Counted from the first letter of the stretch, positions 33,813 to 42,293 are shown. The stretch is DNA of 64,000 bases from Nocardia concava NBRC 100430 (GCF_000308815.1 NZ_BAFX01000083.1:47852-111851); one strand, 5' to 3'. Translations and numbers: made by a program. The notes: generated by a model from the letters alone, not told the origin.

Positions 33813-34658
33813 ATGATCGTGGTGACCGGAGCGACCGGAAATGTCGGCAGTGCCCTCGTGCGTGAGCTCGCGGCGGCCGGCGAGAAGGTGGTCGCGGTGT
33901 CGCGGGGCGAGAAGCCGGTGGAGCTGCCCGAGGGCGCCGAGCACCGCCGGGCCGATATCGGCGATCTCGCGAGCCTGACCGAGGCGGTGGCGGGCGCGCG
34001 GGCGCTGTTCCTGCTCATCACCGGACCGCAGTTGGTCCAGGGACCGCCGCCCGCTGAAGTGCTGGAAGCCGTTGCGGCAGCGGGTGTCCGGCGGGTGGTG
34101 TTCGTGTCCTCGCAGGGCGCGGTGACCCGGCCCGGCAGCGACGGCTACGCGCGCACCCTCGAATTCGAGCAGGCCCTGGCCGCTTCGGATCTGGAGTGGA
34201 CCGTGCTGCGGCCGGGCGGGTTCTTCACCAATACCTTCGCCTGGATCGAGCCGGTGCGCGCGCAGGGCATCATCCCGGCACCGTTCGGGGATGTGGGCCT
34301 GCCGCAGGTGGATCCGGCCGATATCGCCGCCGTGGCGGCGGCCGCGCTGCTCGAGGACGGCCATGACGGGCGGGCCTATACGGTGACCGGCCCGGAGCTG
34401 GTCACGCCACGCCAGCAGTCGGAGGCACTGACGGCCGTACTCGGGCGGCCGCTGCAGTTCGTCGAACTCACCCGCGCGCAGGCGCGGGAGAACATGCTGC
34501 GCTTCATGCCGGAGTCCGTCGCGGACCACACCCTCGAGATCCTGGGCGCGCCCACCGCCGAGGAGCAGCAGGTCAGCGGCGATGTCGAGCGCGTACTGGG
34601 CCGCCCCGCAACCAGTTACGCCCGGTGGGCGGCCCGCGTCGCACCGGCCTTCCGCTGA
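33813..34658 (+). CDS. NmrA/atypical SDR-family NAD(P)-binding protein
   Basis: A 281-residue Rossmann protein related to NmrA and quinone oxidoreductase 2 (QorB). The N-terminal nucleotide loop is VVTGATGNVGSALVREL; then VVFVSSQGAV, LEWTVLRPGGFFTNTF and the mid-domain VDPADIAAVAAAALL follow the family pattern. The substrate is unknown; related proteins act on quinones or sense NAD(P). The ATG at 33813 follows AGGAGTGAG by 5-6 bp. Its promoter region has operator O2 for the divergent TetR, so it is probably induced when the TetR ligand is present. Confidence 0.9.
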   Translation: MIVVTGATGNVGSALVRELAAAGEKVVAVSRGEKPVELPEGAEHRRADIGDLASLTEAVAGARALFLLITGPQLVQGPPPAEVLEAVAAAGVRRVVFVSSQGAVTRPGSDGYARTLEFEQALAASDLEWTVLRPGGFFTNTFAWIEPVRAQGIIPAPFGDVGLPQVDPADIAAVAAAALLEDGHDGRAYTVTGPELVTPRQQSEALTAVLGRPLQFVELTRAQARENMLRFMPESVADHTLEILGAPTAEEQQVSGDVERVLGRPATSYARWAARVAPAFR

Positions 34659-34690
34659 AACTCACCGTTGCCAGTTTCGTACGCGCACAC

Positions 34691-34716
34691 ATATCGTAAG
34701 CATATGCATACGATAT
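34691..34716. promoter_or_regulatory. 26-bp palindromic operator on the start codon of the gene at 34704
   Basis: ATATCGTA at 34691-34698, mirrored by TACGATAT at 34709-34716, around a GCATATGC core (34700-34707): 12 of 13 base pairs are symmetric. It contains the -10 box TATCGT (34692-34697) and the ATG at 34704. The MarR gene downstream is the obvious candidate regulator. Confidence 0.85.
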
Positions 34717-35129
34717 CTTTCTCTGAAGGCACCGTGCTGATGCCGTGGAATCCGGGCCCGAACCAACACCATTCGGGCCCGGTTTTCGTGAGTGTGACGG
34801 ACTTTCTCTCGGGCTCGGAAGCCGAAGCGCGAGAGATCTATTCGACCGGGCTGGAGCTGGGCAAGACCTGGCCGGTCATGCAGGGCGCGGTCGGGCTGTG
34901 GTTGTGGGGCAGGCCCTCGGAGTTCCGGGGCGGCTCGATCTCGGTGTGGGAATCCGAACGCGATATGCGCCGGTTCGTGCGCTGGCCCGTGCACACCGCG
35001 ATCGTGCGGGCCTGGCGCGGCCGGGTCGGCATCGGAATCGACTCGTGGCAGGCCGAAACCTTCGACGCCGACGCCATCCTGACCCGCGCGGGCGACACGA
35101 TCGAGAGGCCGCACGGGCGGGCCGCCTAA
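34704..35129 (+). CDS. Small protein with a possible dimeric alpha/beta-barrel (ABM-like) fold
   Basis: A 141-residue soluble protein from the ATG at 34704. The order VFVSVTDFLSG, a helix, AVGLWLWGRPSEFRGGSISV, WESERDMRRFVRWPVHTAIV suggests a beta-alpha-beta unit as in dimeric alpha/beta-barrel proteins (antibiotic-biosynthesis-monooxygenase-like or DUF3291-like); the S-x-S-x-W-E-S-E pattern followed by a Phe-x-x-x-x-x-H helix is typical there. Catalysis cannot be claimed. Leaderless, with TATCGT 6 nt before the ATG. It is followed 10 bp later by a MarR gene on the same strand; both are likely one regulated unit. Confidence 0.82.
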   Translation: MHTISFSEGTVLMPWNPGPNQHHSGPVFVSVTDFLSGSEAEAREIYSTGLELGKTWPVMQGAVGLWLWGRPSEFRGGSISVWESERDMRRFVRWPVHTAIVRAWRGRVGIGIDSWQAETFDADAILTRAGDTIERPHGRAA

Positions 35130-35132
35130 TCT
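35127..35132 (+). promoter_or_regulatory. Candidate leaderless -10 box for the MarR gene
   Basis: TAATCT, 7 nt before the ATG at 35140. It overlaps the end of the preceding gene, so the MarR gene may have its own promoter besides read-through. Confidence 0.5.
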
Positions 35133-35139
35133 TGTCCGC

Positions 35140-35577
35140 ATGACAGACCGTCCGGACCTGGCAGCGATGATCGTCCCCCTGGGCCGCGCCCTCATGGCGG
35201 CCGAGCAACCGGTGCTGGCCGCCCACGGCCTCACCATGTGGGCCTACGTCGTACTGCTGCGGCTGGACGAGACGACCACGCGCGGGCAGGGGGTGCTCGC
35301 GCAGGAGATCGGGGCGGACAAGACGCGGATCATCGCGGTGCTGGACGATCTTCAGGACCGCGGGCTGATCGAGCGCCGACCGGATCCGGCCGATCGCCGG
35401 GCTCGGCTCCTCGCGCTGACTCCAGAGGGCCGCCGTCTACGTGATGCGGCGCAGGCCGAGATCCAGGCGCAGGAGGACCGCCTCCTGGACAAGCTCTCCG
35501 CCACGGACCGCCGCGGCTTCCTCAATGCCCTCACCACCCTCGCCGCTCTCCCCCGCGACGAAATCACCACGCCCTGA
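35140..35577 (+). CDS. MarR-family transcriptional regulator
   Basis: A 145-residue regulator. The winged helix is seen from about residue 45: GQGVLAQEIGADKTRIIAVL (HTH), DDLQDRGLIERRPDPADRRA (wing with the conserved D-x-R-A-R) and LLALTPEGRRLRDAAQAEI, the post-wing helix. It follows the ABM-like gene by 10 bp on the same strand. MarR proteins usually repress their own operon and release DNA on binding phenolic or lipophilic ligands; the 26-bp palindrome at 34691-34716 is the likely site. Ligand unknown. Confidence 0.93.
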   Translation: MTDRPDLAAMIVPLGRALMAAEQPVLAAHGLTMWAYVVLLRLDETTTRGQGVLAQEIGADKTRIIAVLDDLQDRGLIERRPDPADRRARLLALTPEGRRLRDAAQAEIQAQEDRLLDKLSATDRRGFLNALTTLAALPRDEITTP

Positions 35578-35588
35578 GCGATATCGAC

Positions 35589-37712
35589 CTAACCGATGTC
35601 GATCGGGTCGATCTGGACGCGGAGAGGGGCGTCGGAGCGGTGGGTGCTGCGGACGGCCTGGGCGGCGATGAGGGCGCGGGAGAGGGCCGCGCCCGCGTTG
35701 CGGTCCGCTCGGAGGATCATGCGCTCGACTTCGGCGGGAGAATCGCCGGAGGAGAAAGGCTTTCGCGCGCCGGGCGGCAGCGGCACCGGGCCCAGGATCT
35801 CGACGTTGTCGGGAAGTTTTGCCTCGCCGAGCAATTCGGCGATCGAGTCCGTAGTGCCGTCGATGGCGGCGAAGCGGACGGCGGGCGGGAAGCGGACCTC
35901 GGCGCGCTGATCGAGTTCGAAACCGGCGTGCCACACCGGATCCCAGCGCACCAGCGCCTGCACGGTCGGCAGCCCGGCGTCGGCCATGACGATGACGCGG
36001 CCGTCGGGGCGGACCAGGGCGGCGGCGGACATCCAGCGGCGCAGGGTGTCCTCGGCGGCCCGCAGGTCGGCGCGGCCGAGCAGGGCCCAACCGTCGAGGA
36101 GCATGGCGACCGCATAGCCGCCGGGGACCGGCGGTTCCGCGCCGATGGTCGACACCACCACCTGCGGTCCCTCGGGCACCGAGTTCAGAATCGACGTGCC
36201 GCCCGAACCCCGCACGGGCACACCGGGAAACGCGCGGCCCAGCTCCTCGGCGGTACGGGAGGCACCGATGACGACGGCCCGCAGCGCCCGCGAACCACAT
36301 GCCCCACAGCGGAACGCGGCCTCGGTGATTCCGCACCACCGGCAGGCCGGGCTCTGCGCCTCCGCGACGCCTTCCCGCCCGGTACGCAAAGCGCCACGTG
36401 ACGATGGCGCACTGTCCGGCAACGCCAGCGGACCGTTGCAATGGCGGCAGCGCGCGGGCGTCCGGCACTTGGCACACGACAGCGCCGGAATGTATCCGCG
36501 CCGCGGCACCTGAACCAGCACCGCCCCACCGGATTTGAGCGCCTTGCGCGCCTCGGTGAATGCCACCGCCGGAATGCGAATGGCCTGCGCGATCGGGTCC
36601 CGCTCCAGCGCCGCATCGGTATCGCCGGGCGCGGTGATCCGCGGCATCGCCTGCCGCAGCACACTCCGATCCGCCAAGAGATCATGCGCCCAACCGGATT
36701 CGACGATGGCCTGCACCTCGGCGGTCCGCGAGAACCCGCCCGCCACGAACGCCGCCCCGGTCTCGTGCGCCCGCAACATGGCCACTTCCCGCGCATGCGG
36801 ATACGGTGACCGCGGCTCGGCGAACGTATCGTCCCCGTCATCCCAAATGGCGATCAGACCGAGGTCTTTCACCGGCGAGAACACCGCACTCCGCGTCCCC
36901 ACCACCACCTTCGCCTGCCCCCGCAGCACCGACAACCACCGCCGATACCGCGCCGAAGGCCCCAACCCGGCCGCCAACCCCACCGCCGACTCCCCCACCA
37001 GCGCAACACATTCGGTCAGCACCCGATCCAAATCCCGCTGATCCGGCACCATGATCACCACCCCGCGCCCGCCCCGCACGGTCACCGCCGCCAACTCCGC
37101 CAGCCGCGTGGCCCACTCCTCCCCCGGCAGCGCCTGCCACCCCGCCCGCGGCCCCCGCCCCTCGGCGAGCGCCCCCAGGAACGAATGCCCGTGCAGATAC
37201 CGCCCCCACCCGGGAAACTCCTCCGGGATCGGCTGTGGGACAGCAATGTCGGGTACGGCACTCTCGACAACCGGATCCGGTTCCGCGACAACCTCGTCGG
37301 CAACCTCCTCCGTCACCGCCTGTGCCTTCTTCGAGGCGCGCTTGGGCTTGTCGGGCTTCTCGATGCCCTCCGATTCGACCTTGGCGTGGCGGGGTGGGAT
37401 GGCGAGGCGCAGGACGTCGGCTCGGGTGCCTGCGTAGCGGGAGGCTACTGCCGCTACGAGTTTGAGGATCTCGGGGGTGAGGACGCGTTCACCGGAGACG
37501 ACTCGTTCGAGGCGGACGAGTTTGCCGGTGTGGTCGGACTTTTCGAGGCGTTCGAGGAGGTAGCCGTCGATGAGGCGGCCCGAGAAGCGGACTCGGACTC
37601 GGACTCCGGGCTGGGCGAGTTCGTCCATTTCCGGCGGGACCAGGTAGTCGAAATCCCGGTCCAGGTGGGCGGGTTCGAGCAGGGGCAGGACCCTGGCGAT
37701 GGGTCGGCTCAT
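35589..37712 (-). CDS. priA: Probable primosomal protein N' (PriA), helicase-inactive actinobacterial form
   Basis: A 707-residue PriA homologue. The N-terminal 3'DNA-binding domain is conserved (RPIARVLPLLEPAHLDRDFD, GVRVRVRFSGRLIDGYLLER), and the zinc-binding insert remains: CAKCRTPARCRHC and CRWCGITEAAFRCGACGS. The helicase core is degenerate: there is no GxGKT Walker A after GHSFLGALAEG, and motif II is IWDDGDDTFAEPR rather than DEEH. The same loss is known for mycobacterial PriA. It probably serves replication restart as a structural DNA-binding protein. The ATG at 37712 is chosen by homology; a TTG directly after the metK stop (37793) is possible. It lies after metK in one operon. Confidence 0.92.
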   Translation of the reverse strand: MSRPIARVLPLLEPAHLDRDFDYLVPPEMDELAQPGVRVRVRFSGRLIDGYLLERLEKSDHTGKLVRLERVVSGERVLTPEILKLVAAVASRYAGTRADVLRLAIPPRHAKVESEGIEKPDKPKRASKKAQAVTEEVADEVVAEPDPVVESAVPDIAVPQPIPEEFPGWGRYLHGHSFLGALAEGRGPRAGWQALPGEEWATRLAELAAVTVRGGRGVVIMVPDQRDLDRVLTECVALVGESAVGLAAGLGPSARYRRWLSVLRGQAKVVVGTRSAVFSPVKDLGLIAIWDDGDDTFAEPRSPYPHAREVAMLRAHETGAAFVAGGFSRTAEVQAIVESGWAHDLLADRSVLRQAMPRITAPGDTDAALERDPIAQAIRIPAVAFTEARKALKSGGAVLVQVPRRGYIPALSCAKCRTPARCRHCNGPLALPDSAPSSRGALRTGREGVAEAQSPACRWCGITEAAFRCGACGSRALRAVVIGASRTAEELGRAFPGVPVRGSGGTSILNSVPEGPQVVVSTIGAEPPVPGGYAVAMLLDGWALLGRADLRAAEDTLRRWMSAAALVRPDGRVIVMADAGLPTVQALVRWDPVWHAGFELDQRAEVRFPPAVRFAAIDGTTDSIAELLGEAKLPDNVEILGPVPLPPGARKPFSSGDSPAEVERMILRADRNAGAALSRALIAAQAVRSTHRSDAPLRVQIDPIDIG

Positions 37713-37793
37713 GCCAACGACGGCGGGAGCGTCGGGCTCGGAAGAGGTTTCCGTGCCCGACGCTCCCGTCGAGTGGTGTGGGGTGCCGGTCAA

Positions 37794-39008
37794 TTACAGC
37801 CCGGCGGCCGCGCGCAGCTTCTCCGCGCGGTCGGTGCGCTCCCAGGGCAGATCGACATCCGTGCGGCCGAAGTGGCCGTAGGCGGCGGTCGGCGCGTAGA
37901 TCGGGCGCAGCAGGTCCAGGTCGCGAATGATCGCGCCGGGACGCAGGTCGAAGACCTCACCGATGGCGTCGGAGATCTTGAGCGGATCGATCTGCTCGGT
38001 GCCGAAGGTCTCGACGAACAGGCCGACCGGGGCCGCCTTGCCGATGGCGTAGGCGACCTGGACCTCGACCCGCTCGGCCAGGCCGGCGGCGACGACGTTC
38101 TTGGCGACCCAGCGCATGGCGTAGGCGGCCGAGCGGTCGACCTTCGACGGGTCCTTGCCGGAGAAGGCGCCGCCACCGTGGCGGGCCATGCCGCCGTAGG
38201 TGTCGACGATGATCTTGCGGCCGGTCAGGCCCGCGTCACCCATCGGGCCACCGAGCACGAACTTGCCGGTCGGGTTGACCAGCAGTCGCACATTGGAGGT
38301 ATCGAGGGGGTTCGGCAGCTCCAGTTCGGCGAGCACCGAGTCGACGACCTTCTCCCGGATGTCCGGGGTGAGCAGGTTGTCGAGGTCGATGTCGGCCGCG
38401 TGCTGGGTCGAGATGACGACGGTGTCGAGGCGCTTGGGGATCGAGCCGTCGTATTCGATGGTGACCTGGGTCTTGCCGTCGGGACGCAGGTACGGCAGCA
38501 CGCCGGACTTGCGGACCTCGGTCAGACGCCGGGACAGCTTGTGCGCCAGCGAGATCGGCAGCGGCATCAGCTCGGGGGTCTCGATGGTGGCGTAGCCGAA
38601 CATCAGGCCCTGGTCGCCCGCACCCTGGCGCGCGATGTCATCGTCCTCGCCGCCGACGCGGGCCTCGTGCGAGGTGTCCACGCCCTGGGCGATATCCGGC
38701 GACTGCGCGCCGATGGCGACGTTCACGCCGCAGGACGCGCCGTCGAAACCCTTTGCGGAGGAGTCGTATCCGATCTCCAGGACCTTCTCGCGAACGATGG
38801 TCGGGATATCGGCGTAGGCCGAGGTGGTGACCTCACCGGCCACGTGCACCTGACCGGTGGTCACCAGGGTCTCCACCGCGACCCGGCTGCGCGGATCGGC
38901 CGCGAGCAACGCGTCGAGGATGGAATCGCTGATGGCATCACAGATCTTGTCGGGATGACCTTCGGTCACCGACTCACTGGTGAATAGGCGGCTGCCAGAC
39001 GTGCGCAC
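37794..39008 (-). CDS. metK: S-adenosylmethionine synthetase
   Basis: Makes SAM from methionine and ATP. The 404-residue protein opens RLFTSESVTEGHPDKICDAI, with the methionine/ATP-binding signature; GAGDQGLMFGYA is the flexible loop, and GGGAFSGKDPSKVDRSAAYA the second conserved block. The GTG at 39008 follows GAGGGA; the longer upstream frame has no conserved residues and would run through a hairpin. No SAM riboswitch could be recognised in the 200-bp leader. It precedes priA by about 80 bp on the same strand, as in mycobacteria (metK ... priA). Confidence 0.97.
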   Translation of the reverse strand: MRTSGSRLFTSESVTEGHPDKICDAISDSILDALLAADPRSRVAVETLVTTGQVHVAGEVTTSAYADIPTIVREKVLEIGYDSSAKGFDGASCGVNVAIGAQSPDIAQGVDTSHEARVGGEDDDIARQGAGDQGLMFGYATIETPELMPLPISLAHKLSRRLTEVRKSGVLPYLRPDGKTQVTIEYDGSIPKRLDTVVISTQHAADIDLDNLLTPDIREKVVDSVLAELELPNPLDTSNVRLLVNPTGKFVLGGPMGDAGLTGRKIIVDTYGGMARHGGGAFSGKDPSKVDRSAAYAMRWVAKNVVAAGLAERVEVQVAYAIGKAAPVGLFVETFGTEQIDPLKISDAIGEVFDLRPGAIIRDLDLLRPIYAPTAAYGHFGRTDVDLPWERTDRAEKLRAAAGL

Positions 39009-39151
39009 AGTTGTTCCCTCTCCCTCAACGGGTTTCTCGTATCGGGGTGCGACAGTAGCGTCTCCGCGCCATCGCACAACCCTTTGTCTCAGGTTATTCC
39101 AATATGTTCGACACAGTGGCGAGGCTGCCACCATGACGAACACATTGTGAC

Positions 39152-39188
39152 TCAGACAGTTGCCGTGCCTATCACGGCGACTGCCTGA
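39152..39188 (-). terminator. Hairpin terminator downstream of coaBC
   Basis: A 37-nt imperfect palindrome: TCAG/CTGA, CAGT/ACTG and GCCGTG/CACGGC pairs with single mismatches and a 5-nt loop. It starts 20 bp after the coaBC stop; no U-tract follows. Confidence 0.6.
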
Positions 39189-39207
39189 ACCCTGCGGTGC
39201 CGAGGCT

Positions 39208-40428
39208 TCAGCGGAGCAAGGGGCCGAGTGCGTCCAGCACCCGGCTAGCCAGTAGGGCCTTGGACCCGTGGTCCAGGGCGATCTCGGTGCCGTCGGCGCC
39301 GAGCAACCAGCCGTCGTTGGTGTCGACCTCGAAGGCCTTACCCTCTCCGACGGCATTCACGACCAGCAGGTCGCAGCCTTTGCGGGCCAGTTTGGCCCGG
39401 GCGTGGGTGAGCACATCAGCGTGCTCGTCCCCCGTCTCGGCGGCGAACCCGACGATCGCGGTACCGGGTAGGTGCCCGTCGCGACGGGCTTGCACCAACC
39501 CGGCCAGGATATCCGGTGTCTTGGTGAGCGCGATCGAATCCGGTTCTCCCGCACCCTTTTTGATCTTAGCGGTCGCCACGTTCACGGGGCGGAAGTCCGC
39601 CACCGCGGCGGCCATGATGACCGCGTCCGCGCCGAGCGCATGCTTGTCGACCGCCACCTTCAGCTGTTCGGCGGTGGTCACGTGCTCCACCTCGACCGCC
39701 GCCGGGGCGTCCAGGCCGATGGTATTGCCCGCGATCAATGTCACCTGTGCGCCACGCTGGGCGGCCAGGCGCGCGAGTGCGTAGCCCTGCTTGCCGGAGC
39801 TCCGATTGCCAAGGAAGCGAACGGGATCCAGCAGTTCGCGGGTGCCGCCCGCGGACACGACGATGCGGCGGCCCTCGAGGTCACGGGGCAGCGCGTCGGC
39901 ACGTTCGAGCAGCAGCCGGGCCAGTCCGAAGATCTCCTCCGGCTCGGGCAGGCGGCCCGGTCCGGTGTCGGTTCCGGTCAGCCGGCCCGACGCGGGTTCC
40001 ATCACCACGGCGCCGTGCGCGCGCAGCGTCGCCACGTTCGCGCGGGTGGCCGGGTGCTCCCACATCTCGGTGTGCATGGCCGGGGCGAACAGAACGGGAC
40101 ATCGCGCGGTCAACAGCGTCGCGGTCAGCAGGTCGTCGGCGCGACCCTGCGCGGCGCGGGCCATGAGGTCCGCGGTCGCGGGGGCGATGACGACCAGATC
40201 GGCCTCCTGGCCGAGACGCACGTGCGGCACCTCCGGCACATCGGCGAAGACGCCGGTGTGCACGGGGTGCCCGGAGAGCGCCTCGAAGGTGGCCTTGCCG
40301 ACGAAGTTCAGCGCCGACTCGGTGGGAATGACACGAACCTCGTGCCCGGTTTCGGTGAACCGGCGCACGAGGTTGCAGCTCTTGTAGGCAGCGATACCGC
40401 CGCCGACTCCGACGACGACTCGGGTCAC
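39208..40428 (-). CDS. coaBC: Bifunctional phosphopantothenoylcysteine decarboxylase / phosphopantothenate-cysteine ligase
   Basis: Two CoA-biosynthesis steps in one protein. The 406-residue protein has the N-terminal FMN-dependent CoaC domain (VVVGVGGGIAAYKSCNLVRR, catalytic His in EVPHVRLGQ, then the PAMHTEMWEHPAT substrate clamp) and the C-terminal CoaB ligase domain (RIVVSAGGTRELLDPVRFLG, NRSSGKQGYALA, AVADFRPVN, KIKKGAGEPDSIALTKTPDI). The GTG start lies 8 bp after the rpoZ stop. It belongs to the conserved group mihF-gmk-rpoZ-coaBC-metK. Confidence 0.97.
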   Translation of the reverse strand: MTRVVVGVGGGIAAYKSCNLVRRFTETGHEVRVIPTESALNFVGKATFEALSGHPVHTGVFADVPEVPHVRLGQEADLVVIAPATADLMARAAQGRADDLLTATLLTARCPVLFAPAMHTEMWEHPATRANVATLRAHGAVVMEPASGRLTGTDTGPGRLPEPEEIFGLARLLLERADALPRDLEGRRIVVSAGGTRELLDPVRFLGNRSSGKQGYALARLAAQRGAQVTLIAGNTIGLDAPAAVEVEHVTTAEQLKVAVDKHALGADAVIMAAAVADFRPVNVATAKIKKGAGEPDSIALTKTPDILAGLVQARRDGHLPGTAIVGFAAETGDEHADVLTHARAKLARKGCDLLVVNAVGEGKAFEVDTNDGWLLGADGTEIALDHGSKALLASRVLDALGPLLR

Positions 40429-40435
40429 CGCGGTT

Positions 40436-40714
40436 TTACTCGCCTTCGGAGTGCTCGAGCAGGTCGGCGTGGATCTCGCGCATGGCCACCGACAGCGGCT
40501 TCTCCTGCAGACCCGGCTCGACCAGCGGACCGACGTATTCGAGAATGCCGTCGCCGAGCTGGTTGTAGTAGTCGTTGATCTGCCGGGCGCGCTTGGCCGC
40601 GTAGATGACGAGCGCGTACTTGGACGAAGTCCGCTCCAGCAGTTCGTCGATCGGCGGGTTGGTGAGGCCGACCGGAGTGTCGTAGGCGGGAACGGTCTTG
40701 ATGTCCGTACTCAC
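40436..40714 (-). CDS. rpoZ: DNA-directed RNA polymerase omega subunit
   Basis: A 92-residue subunit that wraps the beta-prime C-terminus and supports polymerase assembly. The actinobacterial form is recognisable: TPVGLTNPPIDELLERTSSK, YALVIYAAKRARQINDYYNQ, then EYVGPLVEPGLQEKPLSVAM and REIHADLLEHSEGE at the C-terminus. The N-terminal linker before TNPPID is about 17 residues. The start has a GGAGCC stretch 6-10 bp upstream. It lies between gmk and coaBC on the same strand. Confidence 0.97.
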   Translation of the reverse strand: MSTDIKTVPAYDTPVGLTNPPIDELLERTSSKYALVIYAAKRARQINDYYNQLGDGILEYVGPLVEPGLQEKPLSVAMREIHADLLEHSEGE

Positions 40715-40787
40715 TAGGAAGGCTCCTGCGGGGTTGTTCGGAAGGATGGATTCCGACTCTCTTGCAAGACGAGTCGGCGTTCGGAAC

Positions 40788-41408
40788 CTAGGATCCCGAA
40801 TTTGTGCTAACGAACAACGATACCAACTGCTCGCAGGCGCTGGTCACGTGGTCGTTCACGATGACGATGTCGAACTCGTCACATGCAGCCAATTCGGTAC
40901 GAGCGGTCTGTAGCCGACGCTCGATCACCTCGGGCGATTCCGTCCCGCGTGAGGTCAGGCGGGACACCAGCTCGTCCCAGCTGGGCGGGGCCAGGAAGAC
41001 CAGTTTGGCCTCCGGCATGGTCTTGCGGATCGAGCGCGCGCCCTCGAGGTCAACCTCGATCAGGACATGATGTCCGGTCGCGATCGCTTCCCGCACGGGT
41101 GCGGCCGGGGTGCCCGACCGCTGCAGTCCACCGTGGATATCGGCCCATTCGAGCAGTTCGCCCGCCTCGATCATGGCGTCGAACTTCTCGCGGGTGACGA
41201 ATCGGTAGTCCTGGCCGTCGACCTCCCCGGGCCGCGGAGCCCGGGTGGTGGCCGACACACTGAATACCAATTCGGGCAGTCGTTCGCGCACGCAGCGCAC
41301 GACGGTGGACTTGCCGACGGCCGAGGGGCCGACCAGGACTACCAGTCGACCCTTCCGAGTGTGTTCGACCACCCTCGGATTATTCGGCGCTGAAGTCGAA
41401 CCGGGCAA
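40788..41408 (-). CDS. gmk: Guanylate kinase
   Basis: Phosphorylates GMP/dGMP with ATP. The 206-residue protein has the P-loop VVLVGPSAVGKSTVVRCV, the GMP-binding SVSATTRAPRPGEVDGQDY, then LLEWADIHGGLQRSGTPAAP, VLIEVDLEGARSIRKTMPEA and VFLAPPSWDEL, all diagnostic. If the ATG at 41408 is used, the gene overlaps mihF by 29 bp; a GTG at 41372 would avoid overlap and still precede the P-loop. As in mycobacteria it follows mihF directly. Confidence 0.96.
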   Translation of the reverse strand: MPGSTSAPNNPRVVEHTRKGRLVVLVGPSAVGKSTVVRCVRERLPELVFSVSATTRAPRPGEVDGQDYRFVTREKFDAMIEAGELLEWADIHGGLQRSGTPAAPVREAIATGHHVLIEVDLEGARSIRKTMPEAKLVFLAPPSWDELVSRLTSRGTESPEVIERRLQTARTELAACDEFDIVIVNDHVTSACEQLVSLFVSTNSGS

Positions 41409-41703
41409 GCAGCGCCTTACGCTGCCGGTCGCCCAGTCCGCGCAGGCGGCGGGTGGGAGCGATCTCCAGTTCGCTCATGATCTCGGCCGCCTTGACCTTG
41501 CCGACCTTCGGCAGGGCCTCGAGCAGAGCCGAAACCTTCATCTTGCCGAGGACTTCGTCCTTCTCGGCGTCCGCAAGGACCGTCTTCAGATCGGTGCCAC
41601 CACGCTTCAAGCGCTCCTTGAGCTCCGCCCGAGCGCGGCGAGCGGCAGCCGCCTTCTCCAAAGCAGCGGCGCGCTGCTCGTCAGTCAGCTGGGGAAGGGC
41701 CAC
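41380..41703 (-). CDS. mihF: Integration host factor, actinobacterial type (mIHF)
   Basis: A 107-residue nucleoid protein that bends DNA and affects global transcription and phage integration in actinobacteria; unrelated in fold to E. coli IHF. The sequence ALPQLTDEQRAAALEKAAAA is the conserved N-terminus, followed by RRARAELKERLKRGGTDLKT and a helix-two-turn-helix region near LLEALPKVGKVKAAEIMSEL and RRLRGLGDRQRKALLARF. The GTG start follows GGAGGAA by about 7 bp. It heads the mihF-gmk-rpoZ-coaBC-metK group. Confidence 0.97.
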   Translation of the reverse strand: MALPQLTDEQRAAALEKAAAARRARAELKERLKRGGTDLKTVLADAEKDEVLGKMKVSALLEALPKVGKVKAAEIMSELEIAPTRRLRGLGDRQRKALLARFDFSAE

Positions 41704-42190
41704 GGTTCCTCCGTCTCATCGTTCATTGCTTGATCTACCTCCGGTAACCCGGTGGTCTCAGCGACCGTACCCACGACGCTTGCCGATTGCGAACCCACCC
41801 CCCAGGTCAGCGCGTGATTCGGCGCGCGACCGGGCCGGATGGGCGGGCCCGTGAGCCGTGTGCAAGCGGCCGCGGGAATCCGCTCGCGGGGGCCACGAAT
41901 ATCCTTGCAGCCAGGGCTTTTTCGGAAACTTGACAGGGTCGCACAAGGGTCGGACTGGCCCCGGATGAAACCGTGACCGAGCTGTAATCTCGCGACCTGG
42001 ATTTTTCTTGAATTTCTCGGCGTGTCGTTCGATTCCGTACCGCGTGTCGCGCGTCACGCGGGGTGGTCGGAGCGGTCGTGAAACACACAATTCCGACATG
42101 GTTCCGGTGCAGGTAGGACAGGGTGTGCGGGCCCGGATCAGCGCCTGGACGGCCTGTTTCGGGCCCTGGCACGCACGCTGGGACGCGAAA
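41704..42190. other. Gene-free region upstream of mihF
   Basis: About 490 bp with no supported gene. It should contain the mihF promoter and leader. A locally A/T-richer part lies at about 41985-42025. Short open frames on both strands have no ribosome-binding site, codon bias or recognisable domain. No RNA gene could be recognised by eye, but a structured leader or small RNA is not excluded. Confidence 0.6.
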
Positions 42191-42220
42191 CGGGGGCCGC
42201 GCAACCCGTAACGGCCCCCG
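42191..42220 (-). terminator. Terminator downstream of the VOC-family gene
   Basis: A 9-bp GC stem (42191-42199 with 42212-42220) with a 12-nt loop, followed by UUU on the minus strand. It is 73 bp after the stop of the gene at 42294. Confidence 0.7.
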
Positions 42221-42293
42221 AGGGTGCGCGACAGTGAGACGCGCGATCAGGACAAGCGTTCGATCTGTTCGCGGTGGGCGAACACGCGAAGGG

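Noticed and set aside
39009..39207. SAM riboswitch in the metK leader
   Set aside because: Only the hairpin at 39152-39188 is visible; none of the conserved SAM-I, SAM-II or SAM-IV core sequences could be recognised by eye. A covariance-model search would settle it.
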